From the NCBI RefSeq assembly GCF_042932805.1, contig NZ_CP170633.1:3782001-3846000 (forward strand): a stretch of DNA of 64,000 nt. The letters run 5' to 3'. The stretch comes from Ascidiaceihabitans sp029251465. Its GTDB lineage: Bacteria; Pseudomonadota; Alphaproteobacteria; Rhodobacterales; Rhodobacteraceae. Below the pieces are notes generated by a model. It did no database searches and was not told the origin of the DNA. It saw only the letters and a list, made by a program, of their open reading frames with translations. Shown here piece by piece: positions 15,233-24,286 of this stretch; position 1 is the stretch's first letter; each line of letters begins with the position of its first letter. Made by a program: the position numbers and the translations under genes.

Positions 15233-17112
15233 TTGGCCGCCCCCCGAACACCAAGTAACTCGATAGGACCCGAGTAATCGTCCTCGAACGTAACTTCGAT
15301 CTCGACCCGATTACCTTTCGAGACGTCCACCGCCACATGGCCCTTGAAAGCGGTGCACTGATCAGATCCCGAAGCCGATGCAACCCTCAGCTCGGCTGTA
15401 TCAAACACCCCAAGCGCATAAAAAGTGAGTTCAATCCTTCCGGACTCGTCTGGCGTGAAAAATACCTTGCGAACCCGAGGGGCACGCTCCACGTTTCTGA
15501 CTGCTGCCAAACGGACGACATTCTGCTGGCCCTGAGTGCCTTTAGCGCCGTCACCATCTCCCGTACCGTCTCCCTGACCATCCGTGCCAGCCCCACCCGA
15601 GCCAGCGCTATTTCCAGCGCCCCCTTCATCTCCACCTAGGAATGGAGCAACAGGTCTGTGAGGTTTTGGTTTCATTCGTTTTGCAGGCGTAAACTTGATT
15701 GTTTCGGGATCATCTTCATTCGAGGGCATCTTGGATTCCTCACTGCCCGCGTCAGCAAAAAATTCGCCAAGCTCGTCCAACTTAACAGCATCCCCACCGG
15801 TGATCTCCGCATTCTCTCTGATGAGATTTCGAATTTCGACAATGAGGCGCTTCATTGCTCGAGTAACGTCCCTTTGTTTCTTTGGGTCATCAAGACGACC
15901 CGCCGAGAACGCATTGTGCTGCGGGTTCTCTAACGATTTCAGAATTTTGCTCGCTTCATTGTCAGCCGGTTCAACCATCAAGATGAAGTCGCGCGCCCCC
16001 GGAAACCGAGCAAAGCGGTCATTGAAGTGCTCAAGAGATTGCGCGATCAGCATCCCGTTGCGAATGATTGCTACGCGCTTGGGCATTCCTTCTTTGACAA
16101 GGATTTTTGCCGAGAATTCACCGAGTCCATCGATCATGAAGCGCTTGCTGGTGGCTTCTTCTGACTTTCTGCACTGAAATAGCTGCCGCGCAAGCCGGAT
16201 GTCATCGCCGTGGGAAGCCTCATCAGCAGCTTCTATAATTTGGGGATCCTCAAGAAGGTCAGATAGTGTCTCGGCATTTACGAGACGCTCGTCATTCCCA
16301 ACCTTGAAAATGATCTTGTTATCATCAACCGCAGCAAAAAAGTTTGAAAGTAGTGGAACTGTCATTCGATCAACCCAGTTCTCGTTGCCCCTAAAGCCAA
16401 TCGAAAAAACTGAAGTTCCTTTCTGATTTCTCCGAAGCCATGTGGGGACCTGTTCTGGATCTTCAACGGCGGAGAAGTCTTCGTCATATCCCCAATAGCC
16501 CTTTGAGGTCCGCGCGGTGCCCTCTGCGTCTTTGTGGGAAACCAATTGGACCTTCCCTTGTACCGCTGACTTTTCGCCATCGCCGGATCCATAAACTGTC
16601 GAATAGAAGACAGTCCTCAGGTCAGACACGGCGAAAGTAGCGTTCTTTCCGATTCCGAATGATCCCCCCGACGTTTCGGTGGACTTGTTACTTTTGCCCG
16701 TACTCTTTACCAGCGCGTGAAATTTCGAACCGCTATCGTTAGGCGGGCCCTCTAACCCAGTCGTGTTGAAGTCTGCGATCTCGAGGACCGGTATCTCGTC
16801 TCGCGAAACGACTTGGAGGGCGTTCACGAAAAAATCGACATCTTTTTCCGTTCCGGAGAAATTTGCTGATTTAAGGCAGGCCCCGATCGTTTCGCGAAGC
16901 TTTTCGATTCCGGGGATTTCGGTTGCTCTGATCAAATGCTCTCGAAGCACCATTTCGACAGGCTCGTTATCCGCAGCATCAAGGGTGTTTTGGCCGGCCT
17001 CCCGACTACAGCTTGTGAAAGGTGTATCGCGGAAGGTCTCGATACCGGCGTGACCAAGCCCCTCCTCCTCACCCGCTTGGTTTACCAAGAATTCCAGTTT
17101 TGTTTCAGCCAT
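15229..17112 (-). CDS. GHKL-fold ATPase (HSP90/MutL/MORC-like), key gene of a putative defence operon
   Basis: A 627-residue protein. The ATG at 17112 is chosen because GAGG lies about 10 nt upstream; an ATG at 17121 has no room for a ribosome site. GHKL motifs are in order: N-box E38-xxx-N42-xx-D45 (REAGQNTLDA), D114 with the TTGLEG glycines (119, 122) for adenine contact, and the ATP lid GGSFGIGK (149-156). A MutL/HSP90-like transducer region follows to about 330, then a helical part, a long Gly/Asp-rich linker and a C-terminal beta-sandwich-like domain of about 90 residues. GHKL ATPases of restriction-modification neighbourhoods (bacterial MutL/MORC relatives) are the nearest known context. 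It probably acts as an ATP-driven clamp on DNA or partner proteins (inference). Confidence 0.8.
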   Translation of the reverse strand: MAETKLEFLVNQAGEEEGLGHAGIETFRDTPFTSCSREAGQNTLDAADNEPVEMVLREHLIRATEIPGIEKLRETIGACLKSANFSGTEKDVDFFVNALQVVSRDEIPVLEIADFNTTGLEGPPNDSGSKFHALVKSTGKSNKSTETSGGSFGIGKNATFAVSDLRTVFYSTVYGSGDGEKSAVQGKVQLVSHKDAEGTARTSKGYWGYDEDFSAVEDPEQVPTWLRRNQKGTSVFSIGFRGNENWVDRMTVPLLSNFFAAVDDNKIIFKVGNDERLVNAETLSDLLEDPQIIEAADEASHGDDIRLARQLFQCRKSEEATSKRFMIDGLGEFSAKILVKEGMPKRVAIIRNGMLIAQSLEHFNDRFARFPGARDFILMVEPADNEASKILKSLENPQHNAFSAGRLDDPKKQRDVTRAMKRLIVEIRNLIRENAEITGGDAVKLDELGEFFADAGSEESKMPSNEDDPETIKFTPAKRMKPKPHRPVAPFLGGDEGGAGNSAGSGGAGTDGQGDGTGDGDGAKGTQGQQNVVRLAAVRNVERAPRVRKVFFTPDESGRIELTFYALGVFDTAELRVASASGSDQCTAFKGHVAVDVSKGNRVEIEVTFEDDYSGPIELLGVRGAAK

Positions 17113-17169
17113 CTTTACCATTCCTCACGACAACAAGACGACCAAAATCTGGTCCAACCCATTGTTCCC

Positions 17170-17529
17170 CTATTCAATACGGAAGCCATCACTTCCACCC
17201 TTCTCGCCACTCACAAAACGCCCCTTCGCCCCTTCAAGCTCTTTCTGAAGAGTTCGGAAAATCTTGCGGATATCATCATCCGTGAAATCATATGCCGACC
17301 TGTTAGAGAGGTTTCCGATCAGGCGAAGCTCCTTGATGGCTCTGTTCACACGACTCTCTGCAAGTTTCACAAACTTTGCTCTTTTATCTCGTTCTTTCAT
17401 CCAAATTCTAAGCTCCGCTGACGGTATTTTGAATATGTATGCATCATGGTCGCCATTTTGCAACTTTTTATCATAACATTTCGGATATATTACGAGAAAT
17501 ATTCGTCCATATGTTTCTAACAAACACAT
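17170..17529 (-). CDS. Small basic protein upstream of the GHKL ATPase
   Basis: About 119 residues from the ATG at 17529; no good ribosome site is seen, so the start is uncertain. The C-terminal 75 residues are the coherent part: KFVKLAESRVNRAIKELRLIGNLSNRSAYDFTDDDIRKIF, a helical segment seen in small uncharacterised proteins. It lies 57 bp upstream of the GHKL gene on the same strand, so it is probably the first gene of that operon. A regulatory or adaptor role is only inferred. The DNA becomes very AT-rich toward its 5' end. Confidence 0.55.
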   Translation of the reverse strand: MCLLETYGRIFLVIYPKCYDKKLQNGDHDAYIFKIPSAELRIWMKERDKRAKFVKLAESRVNRAIKELRLIGNLSNRSAYDFTDDDIRKIFRTLQKELEGAKGRFVSGEKGGSDGFRIE

Positions 17530-17999
17530 CAACTATATGTTTTTAATGAAAATAAAACCGAAAAACTGAGGAAAAATCGATCAACGGCTTAAAAAGAAAT
17601 TGCAAGAATTCGCACTTTGATTTTCCAGGGGGAACCGAAAATGTTCGCCTTAAGTCCATCTCATTTAGGGTTAAAAGGCGCTACAACCTAGAGGAATAAT
17701 TGAGATTCTCTGGCAACTTTGAACTTTTTTTATTGGTGAAATTTGGGCGCGGGGCTGTGATGATAACGGCAACGTGGCTCGCGGCGGCAGAGCCTACCTA
17801 ACCGTCTAGGGTTGGGCAGTTGAGCTTGACCTTGGCGAAGCATGCCAAAGAGAGGCCGAGCTAGAGGGGCGGAAAGTGAGGTTGGATCTGGGTCTGATGC
17901 ATTGCGACTGTGCGATCTTCTTAGCTGAATCTAAATCTTTATCCTGTAGTTGACCCGGCGAATGAGACCTGGTAACGCTTGGATCAAAAGGAGAACAAA
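17530..17999. other. Divergent intergenic region between the GHKL operon and the methyltransferase
   Basis: 470 bp without an intact gene. The left 100 bp are strongly AT-rich and should hold the leftward promoter of the GHKL operon. The right half contains the relaxase-tail remnant (17813-17902), and AAGGAG (17988-17993) serves the methyltransferase start. I see no convincing tRNA, small RNA or terminator. Confidence 0.5.
17813..17902 (+). pseudogene. Remnant of a relaxase (mobA) 3' end
   Basis: One frame reads VELDLGEACQREAELEGRKVRLDLGLMH. It aligns with the last residues of the intact relaxase (LELSEGRRREAETELEAREVEMDRGMTH) across its whole length, with one two-residue gap. An in-frame stop precedes it (17807-17809), and the original stop codon is lost. 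It is a decayed second copy of the mobA tail directly ahead of the restriction-modification block, about 5.1 kb from the intact gene end. Confidence 0.65.
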
Positions 18000-19265
18000 A
18001 TGCTTGACCGGATGTTGGGTAGTGGAGCTTGGGTGCAGGCGAAGCGCGAAGGCTTGGGGCTGACACAGAAGGCTTTTGCAGAACTCCTGGGAATGCCGGA
18101 AGCAGGCGAGCGTACTGTACGCGGTTGGGAGCTTGGGGAACATTTTCCAACACCAGCAAAGCGGGCGCAAATCGAGAATTTACCTGATACCGCGCTGCTG
18201 CGCAGTCCTTACGCAAGTAATCCGAAACTTGCAGAATTTTCGTTCATCGATTTGTTCGCAGGTATTGGTGGGATCCGTTATCCCTTTCAAAAGCAAGGTG
18301 GACACTGCGCCTTCACATCCGAGTGGGACAAGTTTTCCAAGAAAACCTACGCCGCCAATTTTGGTGAAGTGCCCTATGGCGATATCACCAAAATCGCGGC
18401 CCATGATATTCCCAAGCATGATGTTCTGTTGGCGGGCTTTCCCTGTCAGGCGTTTTCACAGGCTGGGTTGAAGCAAGGCTTCAATGATACGCGGGGGACA
18501 ATGTTCTTCGAGATCCAGCGGATCTTGGCGCATCATCGACCAAAGGCGTTTCTGCTCGAAAATGTGAAGCAGTTGAGAGGGCACGACCAAGGGCGGACGC
18601 TAAAAACCATTCTCGCAATCCTAGAAGGGCGCAAAGTTCCAGACATTCCGGGGTCTGTTCCAATGTCCGAGGAGGCTCGGGCATCACTTGGCGCCAAGTT
18701 AAATTATCGGGTTGGGTTCCGCGTTCTCAAGGCAGCAAATTTTGGTGTCCCGCAAAATCGGGAGCGTGTTTACATCATCGGGTTTGACAGGGATCAGGTC
18801 CGAGCCGCTGATGATGCTGATATCTGTTCAATGATCTTTGATCGCTTGAGCAAAAGAAAAGCCACGACACGCGTGGGCGATATTCTCGAAGACAACGCTC
18901 GGGTCGATCCAAAATATACGATCTCGGACAAGTTGTTGGCGGGGCATGTAAGGCGGCTTGCAGGCCACAAACAGAAGGGAAACGGGTTTGGCTTCAGCGT
19001 GTTTACGCCTGACAGCCCGTACACAAACACAATAAGTGCGCGCTACTATAAGGATGGTAGCGAAATCCTCATTGACCAGAGCGACATAGGTGAGAACCCG
19101 CGTAAACTCACCCCTCAGGAATGCGCGCGTCTTCAAGGCTTCCCGGACGAGTTTAACGTAGATGCAGTTTCCGATTGCCAAAATTACCGGCAGTTCGGAA
19201 ATTCAGTCTCCGTACCAGTCATCGAGGCTATCGCGGCCGAGATGAAGCCCTACATTTCAAGCTAG
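18000..19265 (+). CDS. HTH-containing DNA (cytosine-5)-methyltransferase
   Basis: A 421-residue m5C methyltransferase; the start is the ATG at 18000, preceded by AAGGAG. Residues about 10-60 form a Cro/XRE-like helix-turn-helix (AKREGLGLTQKAFAELLGM, then RTVRGWELGE), an N-terminal extension known in some autoregulating m5C enzymes. Catalytic motifs follow in order: I (FIDLFAGIGGI), IV (GFPCQAFSQAG, nucleophile C149), VI (LLENVKQL), VIII (QNRERVYIIGF) and X (QFGNSVSVPVIEAIA). It should protect sites from the restriction enzyme encoded downstream; the target sequence is unknown. Vsr starts 3 bp later. Confidence 0.92.
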   Translation: MLDRMLGSGAWVQAKREGLGLTQKAFAELLGMPEAGERTVRGWELGEHFPTPAKRAQIENLPDTALLRSPYASNPKLAEFSFIDLFAGIGGIRYPFQKQGGHCAFTSEWDKFSKKTYAANFGEVPYGDITKIAAHDIPKHDVLLAGFPCQAFSQAGLKQGFNDTRGTMFFEIQRILAHHRPKAFLLENVKQLRGHDQGRTLKTILAILEGRKVPDIPGSVPMSEEARASLGAKLNYRVGFRVLKAANFGVPQNRERVYIIGFDRDQVRAADDADICSMIFDRLSKRKATTRVGDILEDNARVDPKYTISDKLLAGHVRRLAGHKQKGNGFGFSVFTPDSPYTNTISARYYKDGSEILIDQSDIGENPRKLTPQECARLQGFPDEFNVDAVSDCQNYRQFGNSVSVPVIEAIAAEMKPYISS

Positions 19266-19268
19266 ATC

Positions 19269-19721
19269 GTGGCGGACATCGTTTCCCCTGAAAAACGCAG
19301 TGACATGATGTCGGGTATTCGGGGGAAGGATACCAAGCCGGAGATCATTGTGCGCCGACTGCTTCACCGGCTTGGTTACAGGTTCCGCCTTCATCGCAAA
19401 GACCTGCCAGGGCGTCCGGACGTCGTGCTGCCAAAGTGGCGCACTGTGATCTTCGTGAACGGCTGCTATTGGCATGGCCACGAAGACTGCCATCTTTTTC
19501 GCCCGCCCAAAACCCGAACAGAATTCTGGACCAACAAGATCGAAGGCAATCAGGCGCGCGACCGGCGCAACTACGCCGCGCTGGAGGATGCCGGGTGGAA
19601 GGTTCTGGTTATCTGGGAATGTGCGGTATCCAAAAAGCTGAGCCTGACCACAGAGCAGCTGGAAATTACGATTGCTGCCGCCCTAACGTCGTCAGGGAGC
19701 CATATTGATATCCGGGGTTAA
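19269..19721 (+). CDS. vsr: Very short patch repair endonuclease
   Basis: A 150-residue Vsr protein from a GTG start 3 bp after the methyltransferase stop. The core LPGRPDVVLPKWRTVIFVNGCYWHGHEDCHLF carries D51, the position of the catalytic Asp in E. coli Vsr, plus the zinc/active-site histidines H69 and H71 and cysteines. It nicks next to T:G mismatches that arise when 5-methylcytosine deaminates, a normal companion of an m5C methyltransferase. The N-terminal SPEKRSDMMSGIRGKDTKPE is the family signature. Confidence 0.93.
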   Translation: MADIVSPEKRSDMMSGIRGKDTKPEIIVRRLLHRLGYRFRLHRKDLPGRPDVVLPKWRTVIFVNGCYWHGHEDCHLFRPPKTRTEFWTNKIEGNQARDRRNYAALEDAGWKVLVIWECAVSKKLSLTTEQLEITIAAALTSSGSHIDIRG

Positions 19722-19787
19722 TCGCCGGTTGTTGAAACGCAGATACAACCTGTAAGCTATTGATGATTCTTGTTTTAAGGGCATTCA

Positions 19788-21596
19788 ATGGCTGAGCCAG
19801 TTATTCCGACCGATTCCAAAGTAGCTTTATACACCGTTTGCTTGTTCCTTGCGCAGTCAGGCGAGCCCCACACCGAACTGGGGTACAAAACCCAAACCGC
19901 TGCATTTGACGAGATTGGGACAAAGTTCGGCGTGCCCAAGAACTCTGTGCGCAATGTGCGGGATATGTTTGACAGGTTTACTGATAGCGACAGGGTTGGT
20001 TGGGAGAACGCTGAACTGCCACTACGTTTCAAGACAATTCTTGATCAACACGCAGACACCGGACGAGAAGAACTGCGCGACATCTCTCTGGAGATCATGA
20101 GTTCGGAATGGGAAAAGCTCGGCAAGGAGGACGATCAGAAAATGAAAGACGGGGGCGAGCTTTCAGAAACTGCCAGATTCTCCCAGGAGGTCGCCGCAAA
20201 CTTTTTGATACCTAAGTTTACCATCATAGCTGAGAGCTATGCTACAACATGGGGTTTCGTGAACGGAGCGGGCAGGACATTTAAGTTATCAAACGATGAC
20301 TTGAAAAGAGCGTTGACCGAAATTCTCGCAGCATGGGGCGACTGGACCGCAGCGGATCTAAACAATAATAGTAAGAACCCCGATGACACGCTGACCAGTT
20401 TCGCAGGCAAGCACTTTTCATCAGGCGCGCATCAGGTTCTCGCAAATGACCAGCGCCGGGGCTTTCTTCACTTCATTTCAGCGATAGCGTTTACGGCGAC
20501 ACATGACATCCCGTTCGACGAAGCGGCGTCAAAGTTGCCTTTGAAAAAAGAAGATTACGAAGCTGCCCTCGGTCTGGTCTCTGAAATTCAGCGGAACAGC
20601 AAAATTGTCTCCCAAGGTACGTCAACATCTGACGTGATCAAAAAACAGCAACCCGCGCTTAAAGGTGGCGAAAACGTAATCTTTTACGGCGCGCCTGGGA
20701 CAGGCAAGTCGAACCGTGTTGAGAAAAAAATCAACGAAGCAGGCAAGCGACCTTTTAGAACAGTCTTTCACCCTGATCTGCAGAACAGTGATTTTTTTGG
20801 ATGCCTCAAACCGCAAATGGATGGCAAGAAAGTACGTTACGGGTTTTCGCCCGGGCCATTCATGAAGGCGCTTGCTGGGGCCTACCGAGAACCCGCAGAA
20901 CCGGTCTTCCTTGTGATCGAGGAGCTGAACCGCGCTGCTGCAGCTGCTGTCTTTGGCGATCTGTTTCTCCTGCTTGACCGCGACGACGACGGGAAGGGCG
21001 AATACGATGTTAGCTTTCCTTCACCCGAAAGCGAACAGTGGTTTGAGGCTGAGACGGGAAGGGCTAATGAGGCACTTTTGCTACCATCCAACCTGTATAT
21101 CTACGCTACGATGAACAGCGCGGATCAGGGCGTGTACCCCATAGACACCGCCTTCAGGAGGCGGTGGCGGCAGGAATACCTACCGCTCGACTATAAATCT
21201 GGCCCTGACGGGGACGTTGCTTATGTCGATTCCACGGGAAAACGCCACTCGCTTGCATGGCGCGAATTCGTCAAGTTGTTGAACGGGCACCTTACAAGCA
21301 GTCAGACACTGGATATAGCCGAAGACCGTCTGCTGGGGCAGTGGTTCGTCAAGAAGAAGGAGCTGGACGGAAAAGGTATTCCAGAGAAGGTCTTGCTCTA
21401 CCTTTGGGACGATTTGCTGCGGCATGAAGGTCGCGATTTGATCTTTGATACAAGCAGCATCAAGACTTACGGGAACCTTACAACCGAGATCGCACGTGAA
21501 GGCCGGATCTTGTCTGATCGTTTCCTCGCAGCTCTCAATGCAGCCTCGGATGTCGATACCACGGAACCGGAAGAGACGGTCGAAGATGAGAGCTGA
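19788..21596 (+). CDS. McrB-like AAA+ restriction subunit
   Basis: A 602-residue protein. The N-terminal 290 residues are a family-specific, partly helical region. The AAA+ motor carries Walker A GAPGTGKS (301-308), Walker B VFLVIEELNR (373-382) and the McrB-type MNSADQ (442-447), followed by the arginine-rich sensor FRRRW. By analogy with R1.LlaJI and the BsuMI subunits it would be a GTP- or ATP-driven translocase that recognises unmethylated sites and recruits the McrC-like nuclease. It overlaps the next gene by 11 nt. A stand-alone type IV (modification-dependent) McrBC is the alternative; the adjacent methyltransferase favours a classical restriction-modification role. Confidence 0.85.
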   Translation: MAEPVIPTDSKVALYTVCLFLAQSGEPHTELGYKTQTAAFDEIGTKFGVPKNSVRNVRDMFDRFTDSDRVGWENAELPLRFKTILDQHADTGREELRDISLEIMSSEWEKLGKEDDQKMKDGGELSETARFSQEVAANFLIPKFTIIAESYATTWGFVNGAGRTFKLSNDDLKRALTEILAAWGDWTAADLNNNSKNPDDTLTSFAGKHFSSGAHQVLANDQRRGFLHFISAIAFTATHDIPFDEAASKLPLKKEDYEAALGLVSEIQRNSKIVSQGTSTSDVIKKQQPALKGGENVIFYGAPGTGKSNRVEKKINEAGKRPFRTVFHPDLQNSDFFGCLKPQMDGKKVRYGFSPGPFMKALAGAYREPAEPVFLVIEELNRAAAAAVFGDLFLLLDRDDDGKGEYDVSFPSPESEQWFEAETGRANEALLLPSNLYIYATMNSADQGVYPIDTAFRRRWRQEYLPLDYKSGPDGDVAYVDSTGKRHSLAWREFVKLLNGHLTSSQTLDIAEDRLLGQWFVKKKELDGKGIPEKVLLYLWDDLLRHEGRDLIFDTSSIKTYGNLTTEIAREGRILSDRFLAALNAASDVDTTEPEETVEDES

Positions 21597-22893
21597 CTTA
21601 CCTGTCTTCTTGTCTGATCGCGATCCCTTAGCGGTTCTTGATCGACACGCCGACACGGTGCTATCTGCAATGCGCGAATGGGGTATCGGACGCATCGACG
21701 AAAGGGAGACGGTCCATTTCTGCGGCCTGATACATCATCCGGAAGAAGGCGCTGTGGTGTTTCTGCCAAGGGAATCAGGAACGGGTGATCCAGTTACTGA
21801 TCTAGAGACTGCGTCCCTAACCATGCGGGCGCTTGCGAGGTTCGGCGTCGAGGCGTCCAAACGAGATTATGAGGATGACGGTGAGGCGGGCAACCCCGGG
21901 TCCTTGTCAGTTATCAGACGACTGGCAGATGACTTCCGGGATCATGGCCTTTTCGCGGAACGTACACGTCAACGGACTATAAACTCGGGAAAGCCCGACT
22001 GGATGAGGACCGTCAAACGCGAGGTTGCGATACCAGGGCATAAAGGCCAACCGATCTTTACCGACATCCGGAGCAGCCGCTCTACGAAGAGCTCGGACGC
22101 ACTTCTTTCGCAGATACAGGCAGCAGTCATTCGTGAAATCTTTGTTGCACATTCATGGTGGCTGACCGGCACATTCAGTAGGCGCGAAGAGCTCTTGTCG
22201 TGTCAGCGACCACGGTTCCCACGAACAATTTGGGCGCGGAAATTGGAAGCTATGCTGCCGTCACTCTATTCAGCCAGGTCAATTTTCTTAGCTGAGTATT
22301 TACGCTATTATCTGCGCGAAACACGAGCATCTGCGAGTGGGTCTTTCGTGTTTGGCGTCGAGGACTTTCACCGTGTTTGGGAGACAATTCTACGCGAAAC
22401 TATCGTCCGCGCGCCGTGCGATTCCATGCGGAACTGGAACAGCGAACTGCCCAAACCCTTTTATTTGCACCAAGGTTCTCTCACGCATGACCCACGCAGC
22501 AGGGGCATGCAAACGGACATCATACTGGAGAACGAGTCATCATTTACTATCGTTGACGCCAAGTACTACGCAGCCAAGAATGCGGGATCGGCTCCAGGGT
22601 GGCCTGACATCGCCAAGCAGATTTTTTATGAAAAAGCCCTTCGAGAGATAGTAGACAACGTCTCAGAATTGCCTGCCGTGATCCACAACATCTTTGCATT
22701 CCCTGGGAAAACAAATGATGGCCCCCTGACCAAAGCCGAAATCCGGCACACAGACGGCAAACCAGTGAGCTCTGCCTTTCCACCGATCGCATGTTCGTAC
22801 GTTTCAGTACGCGATGCGCTAAACCACTATGTATTGCGTTCCCAAGGCATTGAACTAGCAAACAATGATCCAGTTGATGCTCTGCAAGGGTAA
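21586..22893 (+). CDS. McrC/LlaJI-like PD-(D/E)XK restriction endonuclease subunit
   Basis: A 435-residue protein from the ATG at 21586 (MRADLPVFL), translationally coupled to the McrB-like gene by an 11-nt overlap. The N-terminal part resembles the McrC beta-rich domain. The nuclease motif is MQTDIILENESSFTIVDAKYY: D311, D324 and K326 fit PD-(D/E)XK geometry. It should cut DNA once activated by its AAA+ partner. The nearest family by organisation is LlaJI/BsuMI, where two McrBC-like subunits serve a 5-methylcytosine system. The next gene is convergent. Confidence 0.8.
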   Translation: MRADLPVFLSDRDPLAVLDRHADTVLSAMREWGIGRIDERETVHFCGLIHHPEEGAVVFLPRESGTGDPVTDLETASLTMRALARFGVEASKRDYEDDGEAGNPGSLSVIRRLADDFRDHGLFAERTRQRTINSGKPDWMRTVKREVAIPGHKGQPIFTDIRSSRSTKSSDALLSQIQAAVIREIFVAHSWWLTGTFSRREELLSCQRPRFPRTIWARKLEAMLPSLYSARSIFLAEYLRYYLRETRASASGSFVFGVEDFHRVWETILRETIVRAPCDSMRNWNSELPKPFYLHQGSLTHDPRSRGMQTDIILENESSFTIVDAKYYAAKNAGSAPGWPDIAKQIFYEKALREIVDNVSELPAVIHNIFAFPGKTNDGPLTKAEIRHTDGKPVSSAFPPIACSYVSVRDALNHYVLRSQGIELANNDPVDALQG

Positions 22894-23017
22894 GAGTCCA
22901 TTCGGAAGAAAGGATGCATGGTTGAGCAACGATCATCTCCTCTAACATCAGTTCAGATGGAAGAATCCCTTTTGTTTCAGTTAAGAGGGTCCAGACCGCG
23001 TGGCTGATTGGCATGCT

Positions 23018-24286
23018 CTATTCCTTCGGAAGGCTAAAATGCGTGTCCCATTTGAAGTCGTTGTGTTTGTCGACTTGCTTTGACCCGAAAAGTAAAAAGT
23101 CTCTCAGGACCTCGGCGTGAGGGTGGCCATATCTTCGGGTTGGATCAGAAGAGAACACACTGAATGTCGGTGAAACGAGCCGTGCGTTCCCGTTCTTCCA
23201 ATTGTATCGAGATCCATGGTGTGGCACTTGGAACGTTGAGATGGCCTTTGTTCGTTTGTTCCCCAGAAATGTCGCCAGTCGAAGCCAATGTGTCTTCGTT
23301 GAAAAATTGCCGTCACCAGTATACAAGATTGGGGCTGGCGCGTCAGGAATAGAAGTGGCGTTCGCGCCCACGATCTTTCCGCTATCGAACGTCCAACGGC
23401 TGAGCGGCACGGGCCCCGTATAAATCGACAACGATAGATCGTTCTGCGATCCAGCGGGGAAACCGCGACTATACAGTCTCTTTAGCTGCTTGAGAGCCTT
23501 TTCTCGCGCCACATCATCATGGCCAAGAAGGATTGGACGCAGCTCATTCACAGTCTTCTTGAACGTTTCCGGCGATTTTGGTGCGGATTTGGGGTCATTG
23601 TAGGGAACGAATTCCCAAGCTCCACCCTTTACTAGGCGAGCGCCAGATTTGAAAACTTCAGTGAAATGACGGTTTTCTGACGTATCCGGTACTTGGAGTT
23701 TGTCCGGCAATCTGGTCGGCGCGGCCTTGATGCCTTCTCGACGATCGAGGTCAGGACCATCTGGGTCTAATGATGGAAACGGCTCGTCAGGGTCTGTTCG
23801 GTCTCCACCATCTGACGGAAGGACGAAGAAAATCCGCTCAAAACGATCAGAAGCCACACTGGCAATGTATCCTGTGGGGTCAGCATAAAACTCTAATTCT
23901 ACGTCACCGTCCCGTAAACCTTGTTCAAATCCGATAAGAAGCCGTTGCCATAGGGGAGCCCAAGGCAGCATTATGGATTTGACATGCACCTTCTTAAGAA
24001 GCTCCAACAGACCACTGATGTGATCAAAGTGAAGGTGAGAAATCACGATCAGATCAAGGCTCTTGCCGTTCAACTTACTGGCAATATCTTGAATGCCTCG
24101 ATTGACGAGAGTTTGTCCGGAAGAGCTCCCGCAGTCGTAGACCCACTGAAATTCCCATTCAGGAGCCTGTCCTGCAAATGTGATGCGCCGTTTGCCTTTG
24201 GGGGTGTGCAACATGGTAAGGCTTCCGTATGCAAACAGGCCTTGGCCAACAGGCTTGAACTCATGCTCCACATAGAGGTGCATCAT
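23018..24286 (-). CDS. ComEC/Rec2-type metallo-beta-lactamase-fold hydrolase, soluble
   Basis: A 422-residue soluble MBL-fold protein. The zinc motif SHLHFDHISGL (HxHxDH), the ILYTGDGN aspartate and VPHHGSRYNW are those of the ComEC/Rec2 C-terminal domain and its free-standing relatives, many of which accompany defence systems. There is no signal peptide and no membrane part. An insertion of about 130 residues between the metal motifs is family-specific. Its start overlaps the stop of a 56-codon gene (ATGA), so it is the third gene of a leftward trio that begins with a truncated NucS-like nuclease. A phosphodiesterase or nuclease activity is inference. Confidence 0.7.
   Translation of the reverse strand: MMHLYVEHEFKPVGQGLFAYGSLTMLHTPKGKRRITFAGQAPEWEFQWVYDCGSSSGQTLVNRGIQDIASKLNGKSLDLIVISHLHFDHISGLLELLKKVHVKSIMLPWAPLWQRLLIGFEQGLRDGDVELEFYADPTGYIASVASDRFERIFFVLPSDGGDRTDPDEPFPSLDPDGPDLDRREGIKAAPTRLPDKLQVPDTSENRHFTEVFKSGARLVKGGAWEFVPYNDPKSAPKSPETFKKTVNELRPILLGHDDVAREKALKQLKRLYSRGFPAGSQNDLSLSIYTGPVPLSRWTFDSGKIVGANATSIPDAPAPILYTGDGNFSTKTHWLRLATFLGNKRTKAISTFQVPHHGSRYNWKNGNARLVSPTFSVFSSDPTRRYGHPHAEVLRDFLLFGSKQVDKHNDFKWDTHFSLPKE

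Noticed and set aside
19788..22893. Stand-alone type IV McrBC
   Set aside because: The directly adjacent m5C methyltransferase and Vsr make a LlaJI/BsuMI-type restriction role more likely, though not proven.
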